NCBI GenBank assembly: GCA_030065755.1
Contig: JASJDA010000025.1
Span: forward strand, 1-36,549
Source of the DNA: Prochloraceae cyanobacterium
Lineage (GTDB): Bacteria; Cyanobacteriota; Cyanobacteriia; Cyanobacteriales; JASJDA01
Direction: 5' to 3'
Length of the DNA: 36,549 nucleotides
Below the pieces are notes generated by a model. It was not told where the DNA came from. It ran no database searches and saw nothing but the letters and a program-made list of their open reading frames with translations. The translations under genes and the position numbers were made by a program. This document shows positions 15,927 to 25,438 of this stretch, piece by piece (positions within the stretch are counted from its first letter, which is position 1; every line of letters begins with the position of its first letter).

Positions 15927-17278
15927 ATTTGTTTTGTTAAAGATTGGCGGAGTTTTTCTAAAGGTTTTGAAATTTCTACTTTTATGGAAGTTGGTTTGTC
16001 TAGTCGGCGAGTTTCTTTTGGAAGAATGGCAACTGTAGCAGCAGTGCGTTTTTGAATATTTTCTAGGCTTTCTGGGTCTAAAACTTGTTTCCCTTCTTTC
16101 ATCACTAATTGTAATAAGGGTTGTTCGTCGTTGCTGGGTATTTCTGTTGCTAAACCGAGTCGATCTGAGAGAATTTTCGAGTTAGTTTTGCGGCGAAAGA
16201 TTTGTTTGCGATCGGGATAAGTTTTTTTACCACTAGATTCTTTTATGGTGGGAATTCCATCTATTTCTACGAGTTTATATACCCCATTTACTGGCGAACC
16301 CGTCACGAGTTTAGTGCCTATTCCGTAACCGTCGATGGCCGCGCCAGCTTGTTTTAAACGGGTAATTTCCCATTCGTCTAGATCTCCAGAAGCAAAGATG
16401 GTGATATCGGGCAGGAGCGATCGAACTTGACGAGACAACTCTGCCAAATCTCCAGAATCTATTCGCACCCCCGTAATGTTCATTTCTCCCAAACGAATTT
16501 TTTCTGCTATTCGTCTAGCAGCAGCAACGGTATCGTAAGTGTCTATTAATAATACGGGATCCGAAAAATAGCGTTCAAAAGCTGCAAATGCTTCGTCTTC
16601 GCTACCAGATAGTGCTGTAAATGCCATCACTAATGAATGTGCCATTGTCCCGCTAGGCACGTGCCCTAATTTTAAAGCTGCTAAAACGTTAGATGTGGCA
16701 TTCATCCCCCCTGCGATCGCTGCCCTTGCTGCCCAGATTGCCCCTTGAGGACTAAATGCTCGTCTGCTACCGAATTCTAATAATTTTGCTTTCTCTCCAG
16801 CAGCATCGCGCATTCTGGCGGCTTTGGTAGCAATTAGGGTTTGATAGTTAATGGTGTTGAGGAGGTAGGTTTCTACTAATTGAGCTTGCCACAGTGGTGC
16901 TTCTACTCGTAATATGGGTTCGTTAGCAAATATAGCTGTTCCTTCTGGTACTGCCCAAACATCTCCTGTGAAGCGTCCAGACTCTAAGACAACCCAAAAT
17001 TTTTCTGGGGCGCGATCGAAAATTTTGGTGTTTCGCAAGGCTTCTATTTGAGATTGACTAAAACTTAGCTTTTTTAGATAATCTAGTGCTTGAGTCAGTC
17101 CCATTGCTATTAAATAGCCAAAACCTTTTGGTAAATGACGCACAAACAGCTCAAAGCTGGCGGGTTTTTCTTCAATTCCATCTCCGACGTAACAAGCTAT
17201 CATTGTTAACTCGTAGAGATCGGTAAGAAGGCTGTAATCTTCAGTACATATGGTTAATTCTCGATCTTCTAAATTCAT
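15923..17278 (-). CDS. pncB: Nicotinate phosphoribosyltransferase
   Basis: PncB converts nicotinate and PRPP to nicotinate mononucleotide, the first step of the Preiss-Handler pathway. The 451-residue sequence shows DYSLLTDLYELTMIACY at the N-terminus, FGSRRAFSPQGAIWAARAA, the active-site GTMAHSLVMAF near residue 215, and GVRIDSGDLAELSRQVR and GYGIGTKLVTG in the phosphate-binding half. It heads the operon pncB-nadD-nrtR; the 4-nt overlap with nadD suggests coupling. The -10-like TATAAT on the minus strand lies within the NrtR operator (17308-17330), about 30 nt before the ATG, so repressor binding would block the promoter. Confidence 0.95.
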   Translation of the reverse strand: MNLEDRELTICTEDYSLLTDLYELTMIACYVGDGIEEKPASFELFVRHLPKGFGYLIAMGLTQALDYLKKLSFSQSQIEALRNTKIFDRAPEKFWVVLESGRFTGDVWAVPEGTAIFANEPILRVEAPLWQAQLVETYLLNTINYQTLIATKAARMRDAAGEKAKLLEFGSRRAFSPQGAIWAARAAIAGGMNATSNVLAALKLGHVPSGTMAHSLVMAFTALSGSEDEAFAAFERYFSDPVLLIDTYDTVAAARRIAEKIRLGEMNITGVRIDSGDLAELSRQVRSLLPDITIFASGDLDEWEITRLKQAGAAIDGYGIGTKLVTGSPVNGVYKLVEIDGIPTIKESSGKKTYPDRKQIFRRKTNSKILSDRLGLATEIPSNDEQPLLQLVMKEGKQVLDPESLENIQKRTAATVAILPKETRRLDKPTSIKVEISKPLEKLRQSLTKQI

Positions 17279-17307
17279 TTTGAGTACAGCATTGCCCTTT
17301 TTTCTTA

Positions 17308-17330
17308 ATTATAGTAGATTTTACTATAAT
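17308..17330 (-). promoter_or_regulatory. NrtR operator overlapping the pncB promoter
   Basis: ATTATAGTA (17308-17316), GATTT, TACTATAAT (17322-17330) is a perfect 9-bp inverted repeat with a 5-nt spacer. Its core fits the GT-N7-AC pattern known for NrtR sites. On the minus strand the distal arm contains TATAAT, suitable as the pncB -10 box. Confidence 0.85.
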
Positions 17331-17381
17331 CCTTATTTCTTCAACTAGAGATTTTTTAGAAATAATAAAATAAATAATTAT

Positions 17382-17412
17382 AAAAAATCCCCTGCCGGAA
17401 GGTAGGGGATTT
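17382..17412 (-). terminator. Intrinsic terminator of psaAB
   Basis: On the minus strand, AAATCCCC and GGGGATTT (17405-17412 and 17385-17392) enclose a small inner stem (ACC/GGC-like) and are followed by a run of T residues. It is 42 nt after the psaB stop. Confidence 0.85.
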
Positions 17413-17454
17413 AATTTACTTAACTAAAATACCAGTTTGTACTAACTAAATTAG

Positions 17455-19671
17455 CTAGCCAAACAAACCGGCATTCGATGCCATCAAGAAGGCAGCGTAA
17501 GTGAGGAAGTAGCCTATTGTGAAGTGAGCTAAACCTACTAAACGAGCTTGAACGATGGATAGAGCAACGGGCTTGTCTTTCCAGCGAACTAGGTTAGCTA
17601 GAGGAGTGCGCTCGTGTGCCCAAACAATAGTTTCAATCAGCTCTTGCCAGTAACCCCTCCAGGAGATGAGGAACATGAAACCAGTTGCCCAAACTAGGTG
17701 TCCGAAGAGGAACATCCAAGCCCAAACAGATAGGTTATTCACGCCATAGGGGTTGTAACCGTTGATTAGCTGAGCGGAGTTAGCCCACAAGTAATCGCGG
17801 AACCAACCCATCAGGTAGGTAGAGTTTTCGTTGAACTGAGCGACGTTACCTTGCCATATACCCAGGTGTTTCCAGTGGAAGTAGAAGTCCAACCAACCCA
17901 AAGTATTGAGCATCCAGAACATAGCTAGGTAGAAGGCATCCCAAGCAGAGATGTCGCAAGTACCGCCACGACCTGGACCGTCGCAAGGGAAGGAGAAACC
18001 AAAGTCTTTTTTGTCGGGCATTAACTTAGAACCACGAGCATCCAAAGCACCTTTGACTAGGATAAGCACGGTGGTGTGTAAGCCGAGTGCGATCGCGTGG
18101 TGTACCAAGAAATCGCCAGGCCCAATTGGTAGGAATAAGGTGTTGCTGCCGCTATTAATTGCGTCTAACCAACCGCCTAGATATAGAGCATTTCCGGTAG
18201 AAGCCAAACTATCGGGATTGGACAATAACACGTCAAATCCGTAGAGAGCTTTACCAGAAGCAGCCTGAACGAACTGAGCGAATACAGGCTCGATTAAGAT
18301 TTGTTTTTCAGGAGTACCGAAGGCTACTACTACGTCGTTGTGAACGTAAAGACCTAAGGTATGGAATCCTAGGAACAAACTTACCCAACTCAAGTGAGAA
18401 ATCAATGCTTCTTTGTGCTCTAACATCCGAGCCAACACGTTGTTTTTGTTAGCTTCTGGATCGTAGTCGCGGACGAAGAAAATCGCACCGTGAGCAAAGG
18501 CACCAACCATCAAGAATCCAGCAATGTACTGGTGATGCACGTATAATGCAGCTTGAGTAGTGTAGTCTTCAGCTATAAAAACGTAAGGTGGCAGCGAGTA
18601 CATGTGCTGCGCCACCAGTGAAGTTACCGTACCCAGAGAAGCTAGTGCTAAACCTAACTGGAAGTGGAGAGAGTTGTTAATGGTATCGTAGAGACCTTTA
18701 TGACCTTCACCTAATAAACCGCCAAAGGGAGTACCTTCGGGTGGTCTGTGAGTTCCGAGAATCTCTTTGATGCTGTGACCGATACCGAAGTTAGTGCGGT
18801 ACATGTGGCCAGCAACGATGAAGAGTACGGCGATCGCCAAGTGGTGGTGAGCCATATCTGTCAGCCACAGAGATTCAGTCTGAGGATGGAAGCCACCTAA
18901 GAAGGTTAGAATAGCTGTTCCTGCTCCGTCAGAAGTACCGAATACGTGATTAACCGTATCTGGATTCTCTGCGTATACTCCCCAGTTTCCTGTGAAGAAA
19001 GGCTGTAAACCTGCTGGGTGAGGCTTAACGGATAGGAAGTTATCCCAACGTACTTCAATTCCGCGAGATTGGGGAATTGCTACGTGTACCAAGTGACCTG
19101 TCCAAGCCAAAGAACTTACACCAAACAAAGCTGCTAGGTGGTGGTTCAGGCGAGACTCAGCGTTCTTGAACCAAGATAGGCTGGGACGGAACTTGGGTTG
19201 CAAGTGGAGCCATCCTGCGAACAAGAAAATAGCTGAGAGGATCAGCAAGAACACCGAACCCATGTAAAGGTCGTTGTTGCTGGTCATACCAATGGTGTAG
19301 AACCAGTGGTAAACGCCGGAGTAACAAACGTTAACTGGATTAGAAGCTCCAGCTTGGGTATAGGCGTCGATTGCGCCTTGACCGAAGTGAGGATCCCAAA
19401 TCGCGTGGGCGATAGGACGAACGTTTAGGGGATCTTTTATCCACTGCTCGAAGTTACCTTGCCAAGCTACGTGGAAAATAGTACCCGAAGTCCAAAGAAA
19501 TATGATCGCGATATGACCGAAGTGAGAGGCAAAAATCTTTTGATAAAGATTTTCCTCTGTCATACCATCGTGAGTTTCAAAGTCGTGCGCCGTAGCGATC
19601 CCGTACCAGATCCGACGTGTTGTCGGGTCTTGTGCGAGATCCTGGCTAAATTTAGGAAATTTAGTTGCCAT
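17455..19671 (-). CDS. psaB: Photosystem I P700 apoprotein A2 (PsaB)
   Basis: PsaB is one half of the PSI reaction-centre heterodimer, binding P700, A0, A1 and the shared FX [4Fe-4S] cluster in the thylakoid membrane. The 738-residue sequence begins [20 protein letters not shown] and has the expected eleven membrane helices. The FX loop [18 protein letters not shown] with both Cys ligands is intact near residue 560. Length matches other cyanobacteria. It lies 166 nt downstream of psaA in the classical psaA-psaB operon, with a hairpin in the gap and a good terminator after the stop. Confidence 0.99.
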   Translation of the reverse strand: MATKFPKFSQDLAQDPTTRRIWYGIATAHDFETHDGMTEENLYQKIFASHFGHIAIIFLWTSGTIFHVAWQGNFEQWIKDPLNVRPIAHAIWDPHFGQGAIDAYTQAGASNPVNVCYSGVYHWFYTIGMTSNNDLYMGSVFLLILSAIFLFAGWLHLQPKFRPSLSWFKNAESRLNHHLAALFGVSSLAWTGHLVHVAIPQSRGIEVRWDNFLSVKPHPAGLQPFFTGNWGVYAENPDTVNHVFGTSDGAGTAILTFLGGFHPQTESLWLTDMAHHHLAIAVLFIVAGHMYRTNFGIGHSIKEILGTHRPPEGTPFGGLLGEGHKGLYDTINNSLHFQLGLALASLGTVTSLVAQHMYSLPPYVFIAEDYTTQAALYVHHQYIAGFLMVGAFAHGAIFFVRDYDPEANKNNVLARMLEHKEALISHLSWVSLFLGFHTLGLYVHNDVVVAFGTPEKQILIEPVFAQFVQAASGKALYGFDVLLSNPDSLASTGNALYLGGWLDAINSGSNTLFLPIGPGDFLVHHAIALGLHTTVLILVKGALDARGSKLMPDKKDFGFSFPCDGPGRGGTCDISAWDAFYLAMFWMLNTLGWLDFYFHWKHLGIWQGNVAQFNENSTYLMGWFRDYLWANSAQLINGYNPYGVNNLSVWAWMFLFGHLVWATGFMFLISWRGYWQELIETIVWAHERTPLANLVRWKDKPVALSIVQARLVGLAHFTIGYFLTYAAFLMASNAGLFG

Positions 19672-19741
19672 AGGTTTTTAGGAATTCTACTCCCTGACAG
19701 ATGAGGCTTATGCTCTGATTGCTGCTCGTTTTCTGTTTTAC

Positions 19742-19773
19742 TTACCTCCTGGAATTTTGGTTCCAGAAGGTAA
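19742..19773 (-). other. Stem-loop in the psaA-psaB intergenic region
   Basis: TTACCTCCTGGAA (19742-19754) and TTCCAGAAGGTAA (19761-19773) form a 13-bp stem with one mismatch and a 6-nt loop. It could protect a processed 3' or 5' end, or reduce read-through into psaB. There is no U-tract after it, so it is not a standard terminator. Confidence 0.7.
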
Positions 19774-19837
19774 ATATTCTATTTGGGGTTTAAATTAGGT
19801 ATTTGAGACCTAGTTTAGCCTTTCTTAATTAAGCTTT

Positions 19838-22111
19838 TCATCCCACAGCTAGGATTCGAGCTAAGAAGAACGCCCAGGTTGTTACTATTCCTCCTAAGAG
19901 GTAATGAGCTAACCCTACAGCTCGACCTTGAGTGATGCTCAAAGCGCGAGGCTGAATTGATGGAGCCACTTTCAGTTTGTTATGGGCCCAAACGATCGAC
20001 TCGATTAGTTCTTGCCAGTATCCGCGTCCGCTAAACAGGAACATCAGACTGAAGGCAAAAACGAAGTGTCCCGCTAGGAACATTATGCCGTAAGCCGATA
20101 GAGCCGAACCATAGGAATTAATAACCTGAGAAGATTGAGCCCAAAGGAAGTCGCGCAACCAACCGTTGATGGTTATTGCCCCTTGAGCCCAGTTTCCTGC
20201 AGTTATGTGAGTTACTGTTCCATCTGGCGCTACAGTTCCCCAAACATCTGATTGCATTTTCCAGCTAAAGTGGAAAATCACAATAGACAAGGAGTTGTAC
20301 ATCCAGAATAAACCTAGGAATACGTGATCCCAAGCAGATACTTGGCAAGTACCGCCCCGACCTGGTCCGTCGCAAGGGAAAACGAAGCCCAACTCTGATT
20401 TATCGGGAATCAGACGAGAGTTACGGGCATATAGTACGCCCTTGAGCAGTATTAGTACAGTTACGTGAATGGTGAACGCGTGAATGTGGTGCACCATAAA
20501 GTCTGCCGTACCCAGTTCTATGGGCATCATAGCCACTTTGCCACCTACAGCTACCACTCCGCCGCCGAAAGCGTAGCTAGCAGGTTCTACAGCGTTAAGT
20601 GCTGTGCCGCCAGGAGCCAAGGTGTGAAGATTTTGTACCCACTGGGCAAATATGGGCTGTAATTGAATCGCCGTATCCGAGAACATATCTTGGGGACGAC
20701 CCAAAGCACGCATGGTGTCGTTGTGGATGTACAAACCAAAGCTGTGGAAGCCTAGGAATATACATACCCAGTTGAGGTGGGAGATGATGGCATCGCGAGA
20801 GCGAAGCATGCGATCGAGAACGTTATTGACGTTCTTGGCTGGATCGTAATCCCGCACCATGAAAATCGCCCCGTGAGCGCCAGCACCACAGATTATGAAG
20901 CCACCAATCCACATGTGGTGGGTGAACAGAGATAGTTGAGTTCCGTAATCAGTAGCTATGTAAGGATACGGAGGCATGGCGTACATGTGATGAGCCACGA
21001 TGATGGTCAGAGAACCCAACAAGGCTAGGTTGACAGCTAGTTGTGCGTGCCAAGAAGTAGTTAGGATTTCGTAAAGACCTTTGTGACCTTCACCTCCAAA
21101 TAGAAGAGGATCGCCCTTATGACCTTCGAGGATTTCCTTCATGCTGTGACCGATGCCCCAGTTAGTCCGGTACATGTGGCCCGCAATGATAAACAGAACC
21201 GCGATCGCTAAGTGATGGTGGGCTGTATCAGACAACCACAAGCCTCCGGTTACTGGATTTAAACCTCCTTTGAAGGTTAGGAAATCCGAGTATGCTCCCC
21301 AGTTCAAGGTGAAAAATGGTGTTAATCCTTGAGCAAAGCTGGGGTATAACTCCGCCATAAAGCTTTTGTCAAAGAGAAACTCGTGAGGCAAGGGGATGTC
21401 TTGTGGTGCCACTCCCGCATCCAGCATCTTATTGATTGGTAAAGATACGTGAATTTGGTGACCTGCCCAAGCTAGAGAACCTAGACCTAGCAAACCTGCT
21501 AAGTGGTGGTTCATCATTGATTCCACGTTTTGGAACCATTCCAGTTTGGGAGCCTTTACGTGGTAGTGGAACCACCCAGCGAAGATCATCAACGCTGCCA
21601 TCACTAACCCGCCAATTGCCGTAGCATATAGCTCGGTAGAGTTAGTGATACCGGAGGCGCGCCAAAGTTGGAAGAATCCAGAGGTAATCTGAATTCCGTG
21701 GAATCCGCCGCCGACATCAGCGTTTAAAATATCTTGGCCTACGACTGACCAAACTACTTGCGCACTTGGTTTAATATTGATGGGATCGCTTAACCAAGCT
21801 TCGTAGTTGGAAAAACGAGCGCCATGGAAATACATGCCGCTCAGCCAAACAAATACAACTGCTAAGTGACCGAAGTGCGCGCTGAAGATTTTGCGCGAAA
21901 TATCTTCTAGATCGCTAGTGTGAAGATCGAAATCGTGTGCTCTGGCGTGTAGGGCCCAAATCCAAGTGGTGGTTTTAGGTCCTTTTGCCAAGGTACGATC
22001 GAAATGACCTGGCTTACCCCATTTTTCAAAGGAAGTAGGCACTGGGTTGCTATCGACCGCCACCTTAACTTTATTATTATTCGCCTCTGTCTTTGGAGGA
22101 CTTGCTGTCAT
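19838..22111 (-). CDS. psaA: Photosystem I P700 apoprotein A1 (PsaA)
   Basis: PsaA is the partner of PsaB in the PSI core. The 757-residue protein has the FX-cluster loop [18 protein letters not shown], the C-terminal [20 protein letters not shown] segment, and eleven predicted membrane helices. The start ATG at 22111 is preceded on the minus strand by AGAGGAGAACCCTC, a good Shine-Dalgarno. It is the promoter-proximal gene of psaA-psaB. The 5' region holds a perfect 10-bp hairpin (22177-22199) that may matter for light-dependent expression or mRNA stability (inference). Confidence 0.99.
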   Translation of the reverse strand: MTASPPKTEANNNKVKVAVDSNPVPTSFEKWGKPGHFDRTLAKGPKTTTWIWALHARAHDFDLHTSDLEDISRKIFSAHFGHLAVVFVWLSGMYFHGARFSNYEAWLSDPINIKPSAQVVWSVVGQDILNADVGGGFHGIQITSGFFQLWRASGITNSTELYATAIGGLVMAALMIFAGWFHYHVKAPKLEWFQNVESMMNHHLAGLLGLGSLAWAGHQIHVSLPINKMLDAGVAPQDIPLPHEFLFDKSFMAELYPSFAQGLTPFFTLNWGAYSDFLTFKGGLNPVTGGLWLSDTAHHHLAIAVLFIIAGHMYRTNWGIGHSMKEILEGHKGDPLLFGGEGHKGLYEILTTSWHAQLAVNLALLGSLTIIVAHHMYAMPPYPYIATDYGTQLSLFTHHMWIGGFIICGAGAHGAIFMVRDYDPAKNVNNVLDRMLRSRDAIISHLNWVCIFLGFHSFGLYIHNDTMRALGRPQDMFSDTAIQLQPIFAQWVQNLHTLAPGGTALNAVEPASYAFGGGVVAVGGKVAMMPIELGTADFMVHHIHAFTIHVTVLILLKGVLYARNSRLIPDKSELGFVFPCDGPGRGGTCQVSAWDHVFLGLFWMYNSLSIVIFHFSWKMQSDVWGTVAPDGTVTHITAGNWAQGAITINGWLRDFLWAQSSQVINSYGSALSAYGIMFLAGHFVFAFSLMFLFSGRGYWQELIESIVWAHNKLKVAPSIQPRALSITQGRAVGLAHYLLGGIVTTWAFFLARILAVG

Positions 22112-22550
22112 GAGGGTTCTCCTCTCTAGACAATGAATTTGATTTATTTTCTAGGGTAATAGGCTTTGTTATGTTTTGAAAAGCTCTAAGAGCTTTTCAG
22201 CTTTCTTTTAATAATTTAGCGCGTTTTGCCTATTTGGTGCATAGGTTTTTAGCACCGACTTTCTCTGCTGATAATAAATCTTTGTATGTTTTACAATCCT
22301 GACTTTTAACAATATTTAATATATTCTCAAAATTAGACTTTGCATAGCTTAAAAGATGATTTTTAGTTTTTAAGTAAAGATTTAAATATATTTTGTAATA
22401 AAAAGTAATAATTGGGAAATTTAGCTTAATTAACTTTAGTGGTAACGATTGACAGATCCAGATTCCGTTATATTGCTTTATGGAAAGTATTCAGAAAAAA
22501 TAATATCGATTAACTTAGCATTGACTAGAAATTTACTAGGAGAGGACAGC
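22112..22550. promoter_or_regulatory. psaA leader/promoter region, divergent from the lipoprotein gene
   Basis: About 440 bases. On the psaA side, TGAAAAGCTC-TAA-GAGCTTTTCA (22177-22199) is a perfect 10-bp stem lying about 65 nt before the psaA start. A second weaker hairpin, GGTGC-11 nt-GCACC, is near 22238. TTTACAAT at about 22300 matches an HLR1 half-site, but the second half is degenerate. On the plus side, AGGAGAGGA at 22537-22545 is the ribosome site that fixes the lipoprotein start. Confidence 0.5.
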
Positions 22551-23789
22551 GTGTTGGGTAAAAATCGCCAATGGATACGGATACGAGCAATTTGCTTATG
22601 TTGGGTCTTAATAATTTCTGGTTTGGGTTTGAGCAGTTGTAGCAATCGCCTGCAAACATCTCAGTTGTTCGACCAAAAGGAGCGAGTAAATAAAACGGCA
22701 CCTGCTTCAAAGCTTTTTGAAGTAGACCCTCCTGAAGTAATTCAACAATTACGCCGAGGTTTAGAGAGGTATAGTCCACAGGTAGCTATTCTCTCGCCAA
22801 AAAACGATGAAGTTCTCAAAGATACAAATGTTAACGTGCGGGTTGACGTAACAAATTTGCCGGTATTTAAAGACGAAAAGCTGAAACTCGGCCCTCATAT
22901 TAACCTAATCTTAGACGATCGACTAATAAGTGAAATCTACAATATATACAAGCCAATAAGTTTAGAAAACTTATCAAAAGGAACCCATACTTTGCGAATT
23001 TTCGCTTCAACTCCTTGGGGCGAAAGTTTTAAAAACGAGGGGGCTTACGCTCAAATTAACTTCAGCATACAAAAGAAAACAGACGATAAAGTTCCAGATC
23101 TTTCAAAACCCTTATTAACCTACAATAGTCCTCAGGGTGAATACGGAGCAGAGCCGATCGCTTTAGACTTTTATCTATCAAATAATATCTCTGGGGACAA
23201 GGCTAAAATTGCTGACTATCAGATTCGAGTTAACCTTGACAATGACAGCTTTATTATCGATAGTTGGCAGCCATTTTATCTTAAAGGTTTTTCACAAGGG
23301 AAACACTCAGTTGAATTAGAATTGGTCGACTCTGAAGGTAAAAGCGTAAACAATGTATTTAACAAGGTGGTCAAAGAATTTACTTATCAACCAAACGGTC
23401 AAGATTCCTTATCAAAAATACTAAGAGGAGAGATTTCCGCAGAAGTAGCAGGTACGATCGTAGATCCTAATTATCAGCCGCCGCAACCGCCACCAGCAGT
23501 ACCCTCAACCATCGACACTACTCCTGCGAAGTCAACTTCCACTGATAAAGAAAAAGAAACTTCTGAGCCAACGGAAAAAACTACACCAGAAACAACAAAA
23601 CCTAAATCGACAACAAAACTTGAAGAAACTGAATCTTCGCCAAAAATTGAAGCTGAAAAAACAGATCTATCTAAACCAGCGAGCGAAGAAACTTTAGAAA
23701 CTTCTGAAGAAACTAAAGAAACTTCCCAAGAAACTGATTCTGCTGAATTAGAGAAATCTAAAGAAGCTGAAAAAACAGAAAAAAATTAA
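22551..23789 (+). CDS. Secreted lipoprotein with beta-rich domains and acidic Thr/Glu/Lys tail
   Basis: I chose the GTG start at 22551 because AGGAGAGG lies 5 nt upstream and it gives a textbook signal: basic n-region (KNRQWIRIR), hydrophobic core, and lipobox GLSSC with Cys30. An in-frame TTG at 22449 would add 34 unlikely residues. The mature protein has two related beta-rich regions of about 100 residues (SPKNDEVLKDTNVNVRVDVT..., NSPQGEYGAEPIALDFYLSN...), each with a GxHxLxL-like strand (SKGTHTLRIFAS; SQGKHSVELELV), suggesting two Ig-like modules. Residues 308-412 are low-complexity, Pro-rich then Thr/Glu/Lys/Ser-rich, probably an extended linker. Function unknown. It is divergent from psaA; a repeat cluster follows it. 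Confidence 0.8.
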   Translation: MLGKNRQWIRIRAICLCWVLIISGLGLSSCSNRLQTSQLFDQKERVNKTAPASKLFEVDPPEVIQQLRRGLERYSPQVAILSPKNDEVLKDTNVNVRVDVTNLPVFKDEKLKLGPHINLILDDRLISEIYNIYKPISLENLSKGTHTLRIFASTPWGESFKNEGAYAQINFSIQKKTDDKVPDLSKPLLTYNSPQGEYGAEPIALDFYLSNNISGDKAKIADYQIRVNLDNDSFIIDSWQPFYLKGFSQGKHSVELELVDSEGKSVNNVFNKVVKEFTYQPNGQDSLSKILRGEISAEVAGTIVDPNYQPPQPPPAVPSTIDTTPAKSTSTDKEKETSEPTEKTTPETTKPKSTTKLEETESSPKIEAEKTDLSKPASEETLETSEETKETSQETDSAELEKSKEAEKTEKN

Positions 23790-23791
23790 AA

Positions 23792-23901
23792 CAGTTATCA
23801 GTTATCAGTTATCAGTTATCAGTTATGGATTTAAACTACGTTCTTAGACATTCTACCTATAGAGGTAGGGAACTTTCGCTCTCACTCACAACTGATAACT
23901 G
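23792..23901. repeat. CAGTTAT x5 tandem array, nested palindrome and inverted copy
   Basis: Five perfect CAGTTAT units (23792-23826) begin right after the lipoprotein stop. An inverted ACTGATAACTG closes the region (23891-23901), and in between CTACCT-ATAG-AGGTAG (23853-23868) is a perfect small hairpin. The whole could fold back as one cruciform of about 110 nt, like a small non-autonomous element. The core resembles the IS200/IS605-type end at 13121. Confidence 0.6.
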
Positions 23902-24022
23902 TTCGCCGTTCACTGACAACTGTTAATTGCTAATTGCTGGAGCGTTATTAGCTGATTGCTAGTAACTAAAATATTCAACAACTAACAACGCTCCAGCCAA
24001 CAACTAACAGCGATCGGCTAAG

Positions 24023-24475
24023 TTAAACTGAATCAAAGGCAGATTTGATATAGTGTTGTAAAGTTAATTGATAGGCACCCCAATATACTGGTTCACCTGT
24101 TTTTATAGATTGCTTAAAACAATAGTCCCTCGATTCTTGAATTGGAACTTGTTGACATCGTCTGTAAATAACTAAAGCAACATCAAATCGACAAGGATAA
24201 CGAACTAGATCGGGAAATTTGGCTAAAAATAATTCTGCTGTCAGAGATAATTTTGCTTGCTTTTGGGGTGTAATCGCCAATAGACCGTCAGCATCCCAAT
24301 TTCCGTAACCACGAGTCTTGACTTCAATAAACATCAGAGTCTGAGAAAACTCCGAGCGAGCGATTAAGTCTATTTCTCCCGATCGACAGCGCCAGCGACG
24401 AGCTAAAATTAAGCAGCCTCGTGTTTCCAACCATCGAGCTACTAAATTTTCTCCTAATTCGCCAATTTTAGTCAT
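24023..24475 (-). CDS. YraN family (UPF0102) nuclease-like protein
   Basis: YraN proteins are small relatives of Holliday-junction resolvase-type restriction-fold nucleases; their role is not firmly established. The 150-residue sequence begins GELGENLVARWLETRG, then has CRSGEIDLIAR and FIEVKTRG, which give the PD-(D/E)XK acidic and lysine positions (E, D...E, K). All active-site residues are present. The C-terminal half is longer than in typical YraN (about 120 residues). The gene is convergent with the lipoprotein gene and separated from it by repeats; on its other side a palindromic repeat copy (24515-24531) lies about 40 nt upstream of its start. Confidence 0.85.
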   Translation of the reverse strand: MTKIGELGENLVARWLETRGCLILARRWRCRSGEIDLIARSEFSQTLMFIEVKTRGYGNWDADGLLAITPQKQAKLSLTAELFLAKFPDLVRYPCRFDVALVIYRRCQQVPIQESRDYCFKQSIKTGEPVYWGAYQLTLQHYIKSAFDSV

Positions 24476-24514
24476 CGATCGCTTCCCAATAAGATATCCG
24501 ATGCGATCTCTTGG

Positions 24515-24531
24515 GGATCCGCGTAGCGGCG
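24515..24531 (-). repeat. Intergenic copy of the GCGGATCC palindromic repeat, copy 3
   Basis: GGATCCGCGTAGCGGCG is the reverse complement of the CCGCTACGCGGATCC word in copy 1 (13606-13620) and contains the CCGC-GTA-GCGG hairpin (24519-24529). It lies between yraN and the pentapeptide gene. Confidence 0.65.
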
Positions 24532-24604
24532 CGAACAGTTATTATTATGTTTGTTGTCTGAAAGAAATATCGATAATTGTGGTGAAAATAAGTCAAAAGT
24601 AGTC

Positions 24605-25123
24605 ATGAATAGCATTAAATATCCTTTATTGTCTTCTTTTTCTCCTATTGTGTTAGGTTTATTTACTTTTTTGCTCGCAGGTGTCTTAGCTATAAATTTA
24701 TTCGTACTCCCAGCTAGTGCAATAGATTACAATAACCGCACTTTGATAGAAGAGGATTTTTCCAGTCAAGATTTAACAAAATCCAGTTTCGATCACGCTA
24801 ATTTGCGGGGTAGTGACTTGAGCAATACTAATTCAAGAGGTGTGCGCTTTTTTTCTGCTAATCTCGATTCAGTTAACTTTGAGGGAGCAGATCTAAGCTA
24901 CTCTGACTTAGAGTCAGCACGTATGACTCGCGTCAACCTTACTAATGCAGTTTTAGAAGGAGCCTTCCTTACTAATGCTAAATTAGATGCGGCGATCGTG
25001 GATGGGGCTGATTTTACTGATGTAATTTTACGTTCAGATGTTAACGCAATGCTTTGCGAGATAGCCAAAGGTACTAATCCTACAACCGGACGTGACACCC
25101 GCGATACTTTATACTGTCCTTGA
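24605..25123 (+). CDS. Secreted pentapeptide-repeat protein (thylakoid-lumen type)
   Basis: From ATG at 24605 the product has 172 residues: a signal peptide with a long hydrophobic core and cleavage likely after PASA (residue 39), then pentapeptide repeats forming a right-handed beta-helix (repeated ANLR/ADLS/VNLT-type A(D/N)LXX units at about 50-130), and a Cys-containing tail [20 protein letters not shown]. That tail is like those of lumenal pentapeptide proteins in cyanobacteria and chloroplasts. The longer ORF beginning with a TTG at 24551 would put 18 residues before the signal sequence, so I reject it. Two tail Cys could form a disulfide. Function unknown; lumen or periplasm is inferred from the signal. 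Confidence 0.85.
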   Translation: MNSIKYPLLSSFSPIVLGLFTFLLAGVLAINLFVLPASAIDYNNRTLIEEDFSSQDLTKSSFDHANLRGSDLSNTNSRGVRFFSANLDSVNFEGADLSYSDLESARMTRVNLTNAVLEGAFLTNAKLDAAIVDGADFTDVILRSDVNAMLCEIAKGTNPTTGRDTRDTLYCP

Positions 25124-25438
25124 TTTTTTCGAGCGATTTCGTTTTTAAAAGGGAACAGGGAACAGGGAACGGGGAACAGTAATATTTTTCAGAGGCTGGT
25201 AAAAACTGTTCTTTGTGGGGTGCTGTTGTGCCCCACTTAATTTTGGCACATTCTGTTGATTATACACTCATTTAGAACGATTTATTTCTTTTACCCGATA
25301 AAATTTTTCTTTGTCAATGATTTGCAAAAAAAATTTGCAAAAATTAAATATTTAATACATAATCCAAATTAAGGAGATAAAAAAACAATTTCCTCTAAAA
25401 CTTTCAACATTTAATTATCGCGAACCCTTCTAATAGCT
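25124..25438. repeat. Intergenic region with a GGGAACA x4 heptamer array
   Basis: Four units of GGGAACA (one variant, GGGAACG) occupy 25151-25178, the same heptamer as at 4317-4366. The rest is AT-rich. An AAGGAGATAAAA at about 25371 lies too far (about 60 nt) from the HCP start to be its ribosome site. The HCP promoter is not obvious. Confidence 0.5.

Noticed and set aside
22290-22330. Complete HLR1 (RpaB) element upstream of psaA
   Set aside because: Only one half-site (TTTACAAT) matches; the second is degenerate and the spacing is wrong.
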